From: QYQD01 sp040754095
GTDB taxonomy: Bacteria > Desulfobacterota > QYQD01
Direction of reading: 5' to 3'
Length of the DNA stretch: 31,626 nucleotides
Assembly (NCBI GenBank): GCA_040754095.1
Contig: JBFMFO010000028.1
Span: 1 to 31,626 of the forward strand
Shown: positions 13,053 to 21,839 of the stretch, piece after piece
Layout: every line of letters starts with the position of its first letter
How positions within the stretch are numbered: position 1 is the first letter of the stretch
Made by a program: the position numbers and the translations under genes
The notes under the pieces: model-generated
What the model saw: only the letters and a program-made list of their open reading frames with translations
Told to the model about the DNA's origin: nothing
The model's database searches: none

Positions 13053-13871
13053 TTAATCGAAGGTCTTATGCCGGAATCCCGGCGGACAGGGGAGAGAAAA
13101 TAGTGTAGAAGGCGCATCGGATAAGAGATTTACCCTTTTGTAGGCCATGGATAAGCGAAGTCCGGATAACGGCAGGGAAAAACTGACCGTTTCCGGATAA
13201 GAGAAGTCCCCATTTTTTGCCACACCGTCGCTTTCCGCGGTTAGAATTTCATCTCCTAGGACATCCTTCAATACCAGACGCCTAAGTAAGCCTTCCGATG
13301 GTTCAAGCCAGACCTCCTCCCTTAACCCTGATCGTTCGTTCGATAGTTCCATTACCACCAAAGACGGATTGAGTTTATGAGGAGAAATGGAAATCAGCCG
13401 CCGGTCTTTAAGGTCAAAGCCCCCCAGGAACCAGTGATATATATCCTGTATTTTTACGCTGCCTGGAATAAGAGCGGCCACAGCCGGTGACGACAGATTC
13501 CCATCGTAATATCTCATGGTCAGGACGGAAATGAGGGCGAAATGCCCTCCGTCCGCGGCAAAAGACAAGGCCGGTTGGCTAAAGAGACCGAGGCAGTCCA
13601 GGCGCAATGAAGATGGCCCTTGTCCTACAATCAGGGCCTGGCCTTTGTAATCTACGCCTGAATATGCAAGGGTTATATCAGCCTCGGCCTCAAAGCCGCT
13701 CATTGCCCCATTGCGCCGGTCAAGGCCGGCCCTTATCTCCTTCTCAAGGATACTTGTCTCATAGCCGGGCTGTTCAATGGCTTTCGGCGCTACTGCACAG
13801 GAGGCCGCTGTCAACAAGATCAGCAAGAGAAAGATCAATCTTTTCACCTGGAAATACCTCTTAACTATCAT
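13053..13871 (-). CDS. Outer-membrane-type lipoprotein, LolB/DUF4292-like
   Basis: About 272 residues from ATG 13871. The signal is VKRLIFLLLILLTAASC, with lipidated cysteine C25. The mature part begins with a helix (ILEKEIRAGLDRRNGAMSGF) and then beta strands (FEAEADITLAYSGVDYKGQAL), the layout of LolB/LolA-like half-barrel lipoproteins. Such proteins carry lipids or lipoproteins across the periplasm. The frame is open upstream to 14000, overlapping the TPR gene, but those residues lie before the signal peptide and are unlikely to be translated. It lies in one run with the TPR protein (upstream) and Mut7-C (downstream), probably an operon. Confidence 0.8.
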   Translation of the reverse strand: MIVKRYFQVKRLIFLLLILLTAASCAVAPKAIEQPGYETSILEKEIRAGLDRRNGAMSGFEAEADITLAYSGVDYKGQALIVGQGPSSLRLDCLGLFSQPALSFAADGGHFALISVLTMRYYDGNLSSPAVAALIPGSVKIQDIYHWFLGGFDLKDRRLISISPHKLNPSLVVMELSNERSGLREEVWLEPSEGLLRRLVLKDVLGDEILTAESDGVAKNGDFSYPETVSFSLPLSGLRLSMAYKRVNLLSDAPSTLFSLPCPPGFRHKTFD

Positions 13872-13989
13872 CTTGTGCCTGCCCCCTGTGGATTCCTGCC
13901 CCCTGTCGAGGTTAGGGACAAACTTTGCAAGAATGACATTTTCATTGTCTTTTGTGCTGGCTTGGCGGCGTTTCATCGCGCGCCATTTT

Positions 13990-15699
13990 TTATTTATCAC
14001 TCAGATTATTTTCTCCGAGTATAGACATGACTTCCTCTATCTTGGCGGAAACTTTGTCCTTGTCTTCCTTTTTGGTATAGGCGGACTCTGCTTTCAGATA
14101 ACTTTCCAGCGCCTTGGGGAAAAGTCCTTTCTTGTAATAGACATCCCCCAGGTGTTCGGATATTACAGGATCTCCTCCCACCGATTCGTTCGCCTTTTCC
14201 AGTTCCTTAATAGCCTCGTCATAAAGTCCTTTTTTGTAATATACCCAACCCAGGCTGTCTGTTATATAGGCATCGTCAGGTCTTATCTGGAGGGCCTCTT
14301 TGATCATTTTCTCCGCCTCATCCAGCTTGACTCCCATGTCCGCATAGGTATAACCCAGATAGTTCAAGGCATAGGCATGCCGGGGATTAGCAACGAGAAC
14401 CTCCTTCATTTTCGCTATGCTCTTTTCCTTTTCACCACGCTTATCAAAAATCACCCCCAACTGAAACTGGAGTTCCATGTCTTCAGGGAACTCTTTGATA
14501 CCCTCCCACAAAACGGACTCTGCCTGATCCAGCCGGTCTGCATCCTCATAAGCATAAGCCATGGCGATATAAAGCCCGGGCTTTCTTGATTTAGAAAATA
14601 TGGCTTCCTGTAAAATCGCTATAGCTTCATCCGGCCTTTTCTGCTGACGCAGGATATTGGCCAGTTGTATTCGTGCTTCAATGTAGGTCTCTGATCCCTC
14701 CGGGATTTTCTTGTATTCTTCAATGGCCCGGTCGATATCCTCTTTCTCGGCATAGGCCGCGGCCAGGTAATAACGCGCCTTATCTTCATCAGGGTTGGCC
14801 GAAAGCGCATTCTCCAGTTCCTTAATAGCTTCGTCATATTTGCCTTCTGCCAGATAAATCATGCCTATACGCGCCAACACCCTGGCATCATCAGGAGAAA
14901 CCTTCTTGGCCTCTTCGAATTGCTTGAGGGCGTCAGAAGATCGATTTTCACTGAGATAATAACCCCCTAACCGGATTAACACCTCAGTATTATGTGGATG
15001 AAAGGAAACGATCCGTTCATACATGGAAATTACTTTATCCTTCTTCCTCTCGGCCTCATAAATGGCAGCCAGGTCGAAAAGCGCCGGCTCAAAATATGGA
15101 TTAATATCCAGGGCTTTTAAGTAATATTTTTCCGCCTCTGTCCAGAGCCTTGTTTCAGAGTAAACCCGCCCCAGATAATAATAGGCCATTAATGCCGCGT
15201 CATTTTTTTCTATCAGACGTTTTAAGGTCTTAACCGCCATCTCGTATTCTTTGTTTTTCGCATAAAGCATTCCTAAAAGTAGATATGACTCCTGATCTTC
15301 GGGGGTTGACTTTATTATCTGCTCATACTCATTAATAGCCTCCCCGAACTGTTCAAGGCTTGTATAAATACGGGCCAAAAGCAGGTGAACAGATACCGAA
15401 TCATCAAGCTGCGCAGACTTTCTCGCCCAGTAAAGGGCGTCCCGGGGATGTTCTTGTTGGGCCAGGGCAGAGGCCAGTTCAAACATCAACTGAGCGGACT
15501 CCGGGTCATAATCGAGGGCCTTTTTATACTGGTCAATAGCGCCTTTCAGATTGCCGGCCTTCCACTCCATCTGGGCCTGCAAATAATAGTGATAGGCTTT
15601 CCCCTGTTCTCCATCTGCTCCCGAGTACACTACAGAAGCGTTTAAGCACAAGAGGACAAGCATTAAAATCAAAAGGGAACCGACTCTACAATACGGCAT
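13990..15699 (-). CDS. Secreted TPR-repeat protein
   Basis: About 569 residues from ATG 15699, which has GGAGG nine bases upstream. There is a signal sequence (VGSLLILMLVLLCLNASVVYSGADG) and then about fifteen tetratricopeptide repeats through the whole length. Individual units are easy to read, for example AYHYYLQAQMEWKAGNLKGA, DQYKKALDYDPESAQLMFEL and ALNYLGYTYADMGVKLDEAE. The TPR superhelix binds other proteins, so it is probably a periplasmic scaffold. Similar proteins sit beside outer-membrane lipoproteins in deltaproteobacteria (recollection, not checked). The last ~20 residues are lysine-rich (YTKKEDKDKVSAKIEEVMSI). The downstream lipoprotein gene probably belongs to the same transcript. 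Confidence 0.88.
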   Translation of the reverse strand: MPYCRVGSLLILMLVLLCLNASVVYSGADGEQGKAYHYYLQAQMEWKAGNLKGAIDQYKKALDYDPESAQLMFELASALAQQEHPRDALYWARKSAQLDDSVSVHLLLARIYTSLEQFGEAINEYEQIIKSTPEDQESYLLLGMLYAKNKEYEMAVKTLKRLIEKNDAALMAYYYLGRVYSETRLWTEAEKYYLKALDINPYFEPALFDLAAIYEAERKKDKVISMYERIVSFHPHNTEVLIRLGGYYLSENRSSDALKQFEEAKKVSPDDARVLARIGMIYLAEGKYDEAIKELENALSANPDEDKARYYLAAAYAEKEDIDRAIEEYKKIPEGSETYIEARIQLANILRQQKRPDEAIAILQEAIFSKSRKPGLYIAMAYAYEDADRLDQAESVLWEGIKEFPEDMELQFQLGVIFDKRGEKEKSIAKMKEVLVANPRHAYALNYLGYTYADMGVKLDEAEKMIKEALQIRPDDAYITDSLGWVYYKKGLYDEAIKELEKANESVGGDPVISEHLGDVYYKKGLFPKALESYLKAESAYTKKEDKDKVSAKIEEVMSILGENNLSDK

Positions 15700-15737
15700 T
15701 AAGCTATACCTCCAATAACTTATAGGTAACGTCACTG

Positions 15738-15844
15738 GTCATTAGTCATTGGTCATAGGATAGTTACAAGTTACAGGTTACAGAAGTTACAAATTGTAAC
15801 TTGTAACTTCTGTAAGTAGTGACAAATGACTATTGACTAATGAC
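15738..15844. repeat. Nested intergenic palindrome
   Basis: Outer arms GTCATTAGTCA (15738-15748) and TGACTAATGAC (15834-15844) enclose inner perfect 12-bp arms CAGAAGTTACAA (15781-15792) and TTGTAACTTCTG (15801-15812). Both halves are themselves built of short tandem words (GTCATTGGTCAT-like and GTTACAAGTTAC-like). It fills the gap between rpoH and the TPR gene. No T-run follows, so it is not a typical terminator, but the RNA would form a very strong hairpin. Confidence 0.75.
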
Positions 15845-15858
15845 ATTCACTATAAAAC

Positions 15859-16839
15859 CTACTCTCCGGTAATTGCTGCATAATCTTCAATATCCGGCAG
15901 TTCCTTCTTCAAATAGTCCTTGAGGCGCTTCATCAGGCCGGCCTCAATCTGGCGTGCCCGTTCTCTGGTTACACCAAACCTGTCGCCGATTTCCCGGAGA
16001 GTAAGAGGATTTTCTGCCAGCATGCGCATTTCAAATATCTCTTTCTCCCGCCCTTTCAGCTTATCTCCAAACTCCCTTAGCTTACGTTGCAGTTTCCCTG
16101 AAAGCTCCGAGTGTGCTATTTCATCTTCAACCGCCGGCCCTTCCGCCTTTATAGTGCTGCCGTACGTACTACCCGTATCGTCTTTTTGGGCCGGGGCATC
16201 AAGCGAGACCTCCCACCCGCCCATCCGTTCCGCCATCTCTATTACGTCCTGTTCTTTTACCTGGAGTCTTTCTGAAATAAGCTTGGGGACCGGCTCATAT
16301 CCCAAGGCATCCAGCCGATCCCTTTCTTTTTTAAGATTATAGAAAAGCTTTCGTTGTGCCTGGGTGGTTCCGATCTTTATCAGGCTCCAATTGTCCATGA
16401 TAAATTTCAAGATATACGCCTTGATCCAGTAAGAGGCATAATAGGAAAACTTAACCCCTTTAAAGGGGTCGAATTTCCGCACCGCCCGCATAAGCCCGAT
16501 ATTTCCTTCCTGGATAATATCCAAAAAATTCTGCATCCAGTACTTCTGGAAATCAAGCGCTATCTTCACGACCAGACGAAGATTGGAAGTCACCAGCCCG
16601 TAAGCGGCCTCCATGTCTTTATCCTTAAAATAGCGCGAGGCCAGTTCTTGTTCTTCCTTTCTGGTGAGGAGGGGATAACGGTTGATCTCCATTAAATATT
16701 GACGTAACGGGTCATGGGAGACGAGCGAGTTCGTTTTTTCTTCAGGCGCCTTGGTATCTTCTTCAAAATGGTGGTTACTATTTATGGGGTCTGTCAATAT
16801 ATCGCCTTTAACCGGAATTATTAAATGGAGGGCGGGCAC
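15859..16839 (-). CDS. rpoH: RNA polymerase sigma-32 (heat-shock) factor
   Basis: 326 residues from GTG 16839. Sigma region 1.2/2 runs from ~43 (DPLRQYLMEINRYPLLT) through the conserved YYASYWIKAYILKFIMDNW. The RpoH box QRKLFYNLKK at 162-171 distinguishes it from RpoD and RpoS. Region 4 near 255-310 ends with GVTRERARQIEAGLMKRLKD. It should direct heat-shock transcription. The start is uncertain: GTG 16839 has no ribosome site, whereas TTG 16797 has AAGG seven bases before it. A good promoter lies at 16863-16890. Divergent to purM. Some deltaproteobacteria carry several RpoH-like factors; this could be one of them. Confidence 0.92.
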   Translation of the reverse strand: MPALHLIIPVKGDILTDPINSNHHFEEDTKAPEEKTNSLVSHDPLRQYLMEINRYPLLTRKEEQELASRYFKDKDMEAAYGLVTSNLRLVVKIALDFQKYWMQNFLDIIQEGNIGLMRAVRKFDPFKGVKFSYYASYWIKAYILKFIMDNWSLIKIGTTQAQRKLFYNLKKERDRLDALGYEPVPKLISERLQVKEQDVIEMAERMGGWEVSLDAPAQKDDTGSTYGSTIKAEGPAVEDEIAHSELSGKLQRKLREFGDKLKGREKEIFEMRMLAENPLTLREIGDRFGVTRERARQIEAGLMKRLKDYLKKELPDIEDYAAITGE

Positions 16840-16862
16840 ACTGTCTGGCTACATTAAAAGCT

Positions 16863-16890
16863 ATTTTAACATAATATTGATATTCGTCAA
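16863..16890 (-). promoter_or_regulatory. Promoter of rpoH
   Basis: TTGACG (16890-16885) and TAAAAT (16868-16863) on the minus strand are separated by 16 bp. The expected start is near 16856, just before the coding region. Confidence 0.55.
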
Positions 16891-16948
16891 CAGCGTTAAA
16901 CTTTACCCAAATAGACCAAAAAAGACCTTTTCACCTTTATTGTGGCTA

Positions 16949-16977
16949 TTGACTTTTAGGCCTCTGTGCACTATAAG
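16949..16977 (+). promoter_or_regulatory. Promoter of purM
   Basis: TTGACT (16949-16954) and TATAAG (16972-16977) are separated by 17 bp, about 60 bases before the purM ATG at 17038. This argues against the in-frame ATG at 16966. Confidence 0.6.
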
Positions 16978-17037
16978 GAAGACCTTCTTGCGCGTCCCTT
17001 GATACTAAAATCTAACCGAAGGATTTCTAATTTTGTC

Positions 17038-18093
17038 ATGAGTAAATCATCCCGTTATACCGAAGCCGGCGTTGATATTACACGAGCCGACCGTTTCATC
17101 CACAAGATCAAACCACTTGTGGCCTCTACCTTCAAGAGCGCGGTAATATCCGACCTCGGCGGGTTTGCCGGCCTGTTCTCCCTAAGCGCCATCAGATATC
17201 AAAAACCGGTACTTGTCTCTTCAACAGACGGTGTGGGCACAAAGTTAAAGATAGCCGCTCTGTTAAATAAACACGACACTATCGGCATAGATCTGGTCGC
17301 CATGTGTGTAAACGATATAATTGTCCATGGCGCCCAACCCCTCTTTTTTCTTGATTATCTATCTACCGGTAAGTTGCGGCCCGATGTAGCAGTCGAGATA
17401 ATCAAAGGCATTGTCAAGGGGTGTAAGGAGGCCGGGTGCTCTCTGATAGGCGGGGAGACAGCGGAAATGCCCGGAATGTATGCGCCGGATGACTATGATC
17501 TGGCCGGATTTGTGGTCGGCGTAGTCGAACAGGATAAGATTATAGACGGCTCTGAGATATCTGTGGGCTGTAAATTAATCGGCTTTGCCTCCAGCGGCCT
17601 GCATAGCAACGGCTATTCCCTGGTACGTAAACTTTTTCTTGAAGAGCTTAAGTGGGAGTTGGGACGGGAGATCCCTGAATTAGGCCGGACGTTAGGCAAA
17701 GAGCTGTTAGAGCCGACCCGGATTTACGCCAAAACTATACTCAATATCCTGAAACATCAAAAAATATCCGGCATCGCACATATCACCGGAGGCGGTTTCA
17801 TAGATAATATACCGCGTATTTTACCGCAGGGTTGCAAGGCCATCATCCATGGGGGATCGTGGGATATCCCCCCCATATTCAGCCTTATTCAGAAAGAAGG
17901 CCATATTACAGATGACGAGATGTATAAGGTATTTAACAACGGTATCGGTCTGATACTGGTAGTTCCTGCAGAGGCATGTCAGGACGTACTCTTTGAGGCC
18001 CAGGCCAATAAAGAAAAGGCCTTTGTTATTGGCGAAATAACGCCCCGGCAAAAAGGTGGGGTTCCCGTTCAGATTGTGCCTGACAGAGGATAA
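17038..18093 (+). CDS. purM: Phosphoribosylaminoimidazole (AIR) synthetase
   Basis: 351 residues, the usual PurM length. It converts FGAM plus ATP to AIR in de novo purine synthesis, in the cytoplasm. Visible signatures: GVDITRADRFIHKIK at the start, DLGGFAGLF, the ATP/substrate loop VSSTDGVGTKLKIA, GIDLVAMCVNDI, the GGETAEMPGMY motif near 145-155, GFASSGLHSNGYSLVR and HITGGGFIDNIPRIL. All are intact. I chose ATG 17038 because it gives the typical N-terminus and lies downstream of the promoter at 16949-16977. It is transcribed alone; the next gene is on the other strand. Confidence 0.96.
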   Translation: MSKSSRYTEAGVDITRADRFIHKIKPLVASTFKSAVISDLGGFAGLFSLSAIRYQKPVLVSSTDGVGTKLKIAALLNKHDTIGIDLVAMCVNDIIVHGAQPLFFLDYLSTGKLRPDVAVEIIKGIVKGCKEAGCSLIGGETAEMPGMYAPDDYDLAGFVVGVVEQDKIIDGSEISVGCKLIGFASSGLHSNGYSLVRKLFLEELKWELGREIPELGRTLGKELLEPTRIYAKTILNILKHQKISGIAHITGGGFIDNIPRILPQGCKAIIHGGSWDIPPIFSLIQKEGHITDDEMYKVFNNGIGLILVVPAEACQDVLFEAQANKEKAFVIGEITPRQKGGVPVQIVPDRG

Positions 18094-18118
18094 TGGTTGT
18101 GTTCAATTCGAACCGGAA

Positions 18119-18319
18119 TTATCCTTTTCTTACAAAATCCAGGCAACTGTGTGCAGGCAGGAGATATAAATTGTGAAGACCGCATATACCGGCGTCCCCG
18201 CGGCTGCACCCATGTACGGAACTCAAGATGTTAATCCCCTTGAAGATCTCTTCCAGCATAAGGGGATCGTTGTCAAAATGCCTGCAATTCCCGCAAGTCG
18301 TGGCCAGTTGTGGATTCAC
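18119..18319 (-). CDS. Small five-cysteine protein, unknown function
   Basis: 66 residues with cysteines at 9, 12, 38, 46 and 59: CGNCRHF near the N-terminus, CSRGDAGICGLHN in the middle and AHSCLDFV at the end. The pattern suggests binding of zinc or an iron-sulfur cluster by a compact domain. Its ATG starts one base after the stop of the transporter gene, so the two are surely cotranscribed. No family recognised; the conserved spacing suggests a real gene rather than a chance frame. A role linked to the transporter is an inference. Confidence 0.65.
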   Translation of the reverse strand: MNPQLATTCGNCRHFDNDPLMLEEIFKGINILSSVHGCSRGDAGICGLHNLYLLPAHSCLDFVRKG

Positions 18320-18320
18320 A

Positions 18321-19952
18321 CTAACCTCCTATAGCCGCCCAGTAGTTCTTAAATACGACGCTCGTAAGAGTAAAGCCAAGGGGAACGTTTACCATCACCC
18401 CTATGGCAAATGCCCAGAATGGTTTCATTCCAAACGTGGCCAGGTCTTTGAAGCGGGTGGCCAGTCCGATACAAAGGAAACACAAAACAAAGGTCCAGTC
18501 TCGAAGCTTTTTTATGGGGGCGATGGCCTTTTCCGTGAGCACGCTTTCGACCCAGTCCGATTTAAACCGGAGGTTTTTTAGCGCCCATTCCTGATCCGGA
18601 GTGACAGCCGCCGAGAGCAATATCTGGAGATCCTCTCTGGACATTTTACCTTTATAGGTTATAGCTTGTGCCGCGGGATCATACGCAAACTTTTCCGCCA
18701 ATTGGGCCGGAACTTGATAATTTGAGAAGTCGGCTTTATAGGCGTGCTTTTGGCCGTGTGACTTGTAAGCATCGTCCAGTTTGGCCTTTCCGGAGTGGCT
18801 CAACGGCGCCATACCGGCAATTATACTGACGAGGACGCAGGCGGCAAAAAAGCCGAGGACGAATTTAGGAAAACGGTCCCAAACCACACCGACACCAAAG
18901 GTGCGAGTGCCTTCGCCTTTTTCCCAGTACATACACGAGACGACCGACAGTATGAAGGCCCAAAGCCCTACCCAAATATCCCGGCCGATGACCTTCATCA
19001 AGGTAAATGCCTGGATGGCCGCATCTCCATAACGTTGGGCAATTTCCGCAACCACGGCGAAACCGGCGGCATCCGCATACTCTGAGGTTCCTACCCATGC
19101 GCCGGCCTCTCCAGGGGTGATTATGTACCACGGATCAGCGGGTGTAACCGGTATTCCAGGCGGCGGGATCATAAATTTTGTGACCACGGTCAGGGCGAGG
19201 ATCATGACTATAGCCCAGACCGAGACCACACCGATACCAATAGCAATATGATCCTTCTCTGCCTTTACGGCTCCGCCTATGGCAATAGACCCGGAAACTC
19301 CACAAACCGCTCCGCCTGCACCCAGGACCGCCCCAAAGCGCGGATCGAGCTTAAAAATCCGGGTAGCCGCCAGGTATATAGTCAACCAGGTGCCTACAGA
19401 CACTATGGTAGCCTGCAGAAAGGCAATTCCGCCGGCTTCCAGGATCAGAGTGAGCGGCAGCGTAGCCCCCAGGAGCACAATACCTGTCTTTATATAATAT
19501 TCGGTGCGCATCGAGGTGTGCATCCATTTGGGTATTTTAATGGAATTGCCGATCAGAAGGCCGATCAACAGGGCGAGGAGCGGCGCGCCCAAGTCCCATT
19601 TTTTCATCACTTCCCATCCGGCCAGGTAGAAGATTAGAAGGGCTCCGATAAAGATTATTACGTAGCCGGCGATGTACTCTTTAACGCTGCGTCCCATAAT
19701 CGATATGCTTAAGGTGAAAACTGCGCCGAACCCAAGAAAAATAGCCACGTACCCGCCCAAATGGTCAGAAAAATCCTTAACGGCTTCGCCAATACTACTC
19801 CACCCGCCGGGAGTCACGGCGTATGGTTTGATAGTGCTGCCGGTCCAGAAGGCTATCATAGCTACGGCAATAATAGCCAAGCCGAGCCATATGGCCCAGT
19901 AGTCTTCAGTCCTGAATAATTTAGATTGGTGTTTCGCTGGCTGAACTGCCAT
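18321..19952 (-). CDS. YeiH/UPF0324-type transporter with large soluble insert
   Basis: 543 residues, much longer than the ~340 of usual YeiH-family (putative sulfate exporter) proteins. Characteristic parts: GAPLLALLIGLLIGN, TGIVLLGATLPL, VLGAGGAVCGVSGSIAI (family core near 210-230) and EYADAAGFAVVAEI. There are about ten to twelve membrane segments, including three extra ones at the N-terminus (from ~20 to 115). A polar stretch of about 110 residues (~385-490: SHSGKAKLDDAYKSHGQ, KMSREDLQILLSAAVTP) is inserted before the final membrane helices. The substrate is unproven; sulfate or another sulfur-containing anion is the family guess. GGGAGG precedes the ATG. It forms an operon with the five-cysteine protein. 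Confidence 0.85.
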   Translation of the reverse strand: MAVQPAKHQSKLFRTEDYWAIWLGLAIIAVAMIAFWTGSTIKPYAVTPGGWSSIGEAVKDFSDHLGGYVAIFLGFGAVFTLSISIMGRSVKEYIAGYVIIFIGALLIFYLAGWEVMKKWDLGAPLLALLIGLLIGNSIKIPKWMHTSMRTEYYIKTGIVLLGATLPLTLILEAGGIAFLQATIVSVGTWLTIYLAATRIFKLDPRFGAVLGAGGAVCGVSGSIAIGGAVKAEKDHIAIGIGVVSVWAIVMILALTVVTKFMIPPPGIPVTPADPWYIITPGEAGAWVGTSEYADAAGFAVVAEIAQRYGDAAIQAFTLMKVIGRDIWVGLWAFILSVVSCMYWEKGEGTRTFGVGVVWDRFPKFVLGFFAACVLVSIIAGMAPLSHSGKAKLDDAYKSHGQKHAYKADFSNYQVPAQLAEKFAYDPAAQAITYKGKMSREDLQILLSAAVTPDQEWALKNLRFKSDWVESVLTEKAIAPIKKLRDWTFVLCFLCIGLATRFKDLATFGMKPFWAFAIGVMVNVPLGFTLTSVVFKNYWAAIGG

Positions 19953-20186
19953 ACCTTGGTTACCTCCCTCTGTTTAGAGATACGGTCCTGTGTTAACCGT
20001 CCTCAATGAATCAGGGTCTCCCGGCATCAGGCAAAAAACCCTGCTACATGAGTTTGATAGGTAGTTTCCGGATGGAAACAGGTAATTTATCTGCCAGAAA
20101 AACAAAAAAGTCAAGTCCTTATGGGAGAATTTTTGTAGAATTACTGTTTAAAGGTTTTTTTATCCGTTTAGGGGAGAGCCGGGGAA

Positions 20187-21833
20187 TTAATAGGTTGATC
20201 CGATGGCGCTTCTTACCACCCGGGCCATATTTTGTATCTTATAAGGCTTTTTTATAAAACCATCCGCCCTCTTATCCAACAGGGGCTCCAGGACTTCATC
20301 CTTGGCATAGCCGGTTGAGATAACTACCTTGATATCTGGATTTATCTGCCGCAAACGCTCAAAGGCCTCTTTGCCGCCAAGATTAGGCATGATCAGATCC
20401 AGAATGACCAGATCAATCTTATCCCGGTGTTTTTCATATAACTCTAGAGCCGCCAGACCGTCCTCGGCCACGAAAACATTGTACCCCAGTTGTTCCAATG
20501 CGTCTCTGCCCAGTTCACGGATTATGCTCTCATCATCCACCAGGAGGATGGTTTCACCCTTTCCTTTAGGAACATCGGAGGTCTTCCCCTGTTCCTCCAT
20601 CTCTTCTGCTTCAGAAGGGCCTTTAGAAAGGGGCAAGTATATGCTGAACGCTGTTCCGGCCCCGGGTGTGCTCTCAACCTCAATATAACCCTTGAATTCA
20701 TTAATTACCCCATAGGCCATAGCCAGGCCCAGACCGGTACCACCGGATTCTCCTTTAGTGGTAAAAAACGGGTCAAATATCCTCTGCCGGGTTTCGCCAT
20801 CCATGCCCACACCGGTATCAATAACAGAAAGCCGGACGTACTCCCCATCTATTGGCTGATGGGGCAATTTCTTCTCCATGCCGTCAAAAGAATAAAAAGA
20901 TACTTCGGTCTTAATGGTCAGTTTCCCACCATTGGGCATAGCCTCGACGGCATTAACGCAGATATTCATAACAGCCTGCTCCATCTTGACTGAATCTATA
21001 TCCACATAACAAGGCTTAGGTGACAGAATATGGCCGATCTTAATGCTGCGATCCGTTGTTCGCCCCAGTATTTGTAATACCTCCAGGACAATCTCATTAA
21101 GGTCGGCTGTTTTGATCTCAAAACGTCCACGGCGGGCGAATGTCAGGATCGTACTGGTAAGCTCCGCGGCCCGTACGGCCGAGCGCTCGATCTGCATAAC
21201 ATAGCGCTCGATAGGGCTGTCTGCAGGGAGCTTGGTCCTGATAAGAGAGGCGAACCCCAGGATGCCGGTTAAGATGTTATTAAAATCATGCGCAATTCCT
21301 CCAGCCAGGGTGCCCAAAGACTCCATTTTCTGGGCCTGCAAGAGCTGTTCCTGCGTCATTTTCAACTCTTCAATGGCCTGATCAAGTTCGGCATTTCTCT
21401 CCGCTAATTTGGCGCGGGAGACCTCCAGATCAGCCATGACCTTTTTTAAAGGTGAGATGTCGCGAAAGGCATACAAATACCCCACGAGTTTGCCGGCTGA
21501 GTCCTTGATCAGGGAGGCGCTGACCAGGGCAGGGATGGTTTCGCCGGTAGCCGTAGTTATAGTGGTTTCGATATTAAAGATATTTTGATCGCTGTCCAGG
21601 GCGCGTTTGACGGCACATTCCGTCTCACAAAGTCCTGACTTTAAAACATCCTTGCAATACATCCCTTGGGCTTCATGGGCCCGGAACCCGGTTATCTTCT
21701 CTGCGGCCCTATTAAAATAGGTGATGCGTGCCTGCAGGTCGGTTACAAGGACGGCATCCGGCAGGGAATGCAGGATAGCCGACGCACTAATATTTCCTGC
21801 CCAAGTCTCCGGGCTTCTATATCCTTCAGTCAA
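20187..21833 (-). CDS. PAS hybrid histidine kinase with C-terminal receiver
   Basis: 548 residues. A PAS domain at ~16-130 (ILHSLPDAVLVTDLQ, GYLYAFRDIS) is followed by a coiled coil (~130-170), a HisKA domain with phospho-accepting H182 (GGIAHDFNNIL), a HATPase with N box (NICVNAVEAM), G1 (DTGVGMD) and G2 (GGTGLGL), and a receiver with acidic pair D433-D434, phospho-acceptor D479 and K528. No membrane segment, so it is a cytoplasmic sensor. It is the third gene after two V4R-like proteins, 7 bases downstream of the second, which suggests those proteins supply or tune its signal. The PAS holds C60, C69 and C73, possibly redox-active. Confidence 0.93.
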   Translation of the reverse strand: MTEGYRSPETWAGNISASAILHSLPDAVLVTDLQARITYFNRAAEKITGFRAHEAQGMYCKDVLKSGLCETECAVKRALDSDQNIFNIETTITTATGETIPALVSASLIKDSAGKLVGYLYAFRDISPLKKVMADLEVSRAKLAERNAELDQAIEELKMTQEQLLQAQKMESLGTLAGGIAHDFNNILTGILGFASLIRTKLPADSPIERYVMQIERSAVRAAELTSTILTFARRGRFEIKTADLNEIVLEVLQILGRTTDRSIKIGHILSPKPCYVDIDSVKMEQAVMNICVNAVEAMPNGGKLTIKTEVSFYSFDGMEKKLPHQPIDGEYVRLSVIDTGVGMDGETRQRIFDPFFTTKGESGGTGLGLAMAYGVINEFKGYIEVESTPGAGTAFSIYLPLSKGPSEAEEMEEQGKTSDVPKGKGETILLVDDESIIRELGRDALEQLGYNVFVAEDGLAALELYEKHRDKIDLVILDLIMPNLGGKEAFERLRQINPDIKVVISTGYAKDEVLEPLLDKRADGFIKKPYKIQNMARVVRSAIGSTY

Positions 21834-21839
21834 GGCTTT

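Noticed and set aside
13777..14589. Long plus-strand frame (270 codons) across the lipoprotein and TPR genes
   Set aside because: It is antisense to two clearly coding minus-strand genes; its phenylalanine-rich composition comes from the reverse complement of lysine/glutamate-rich coding sequence.
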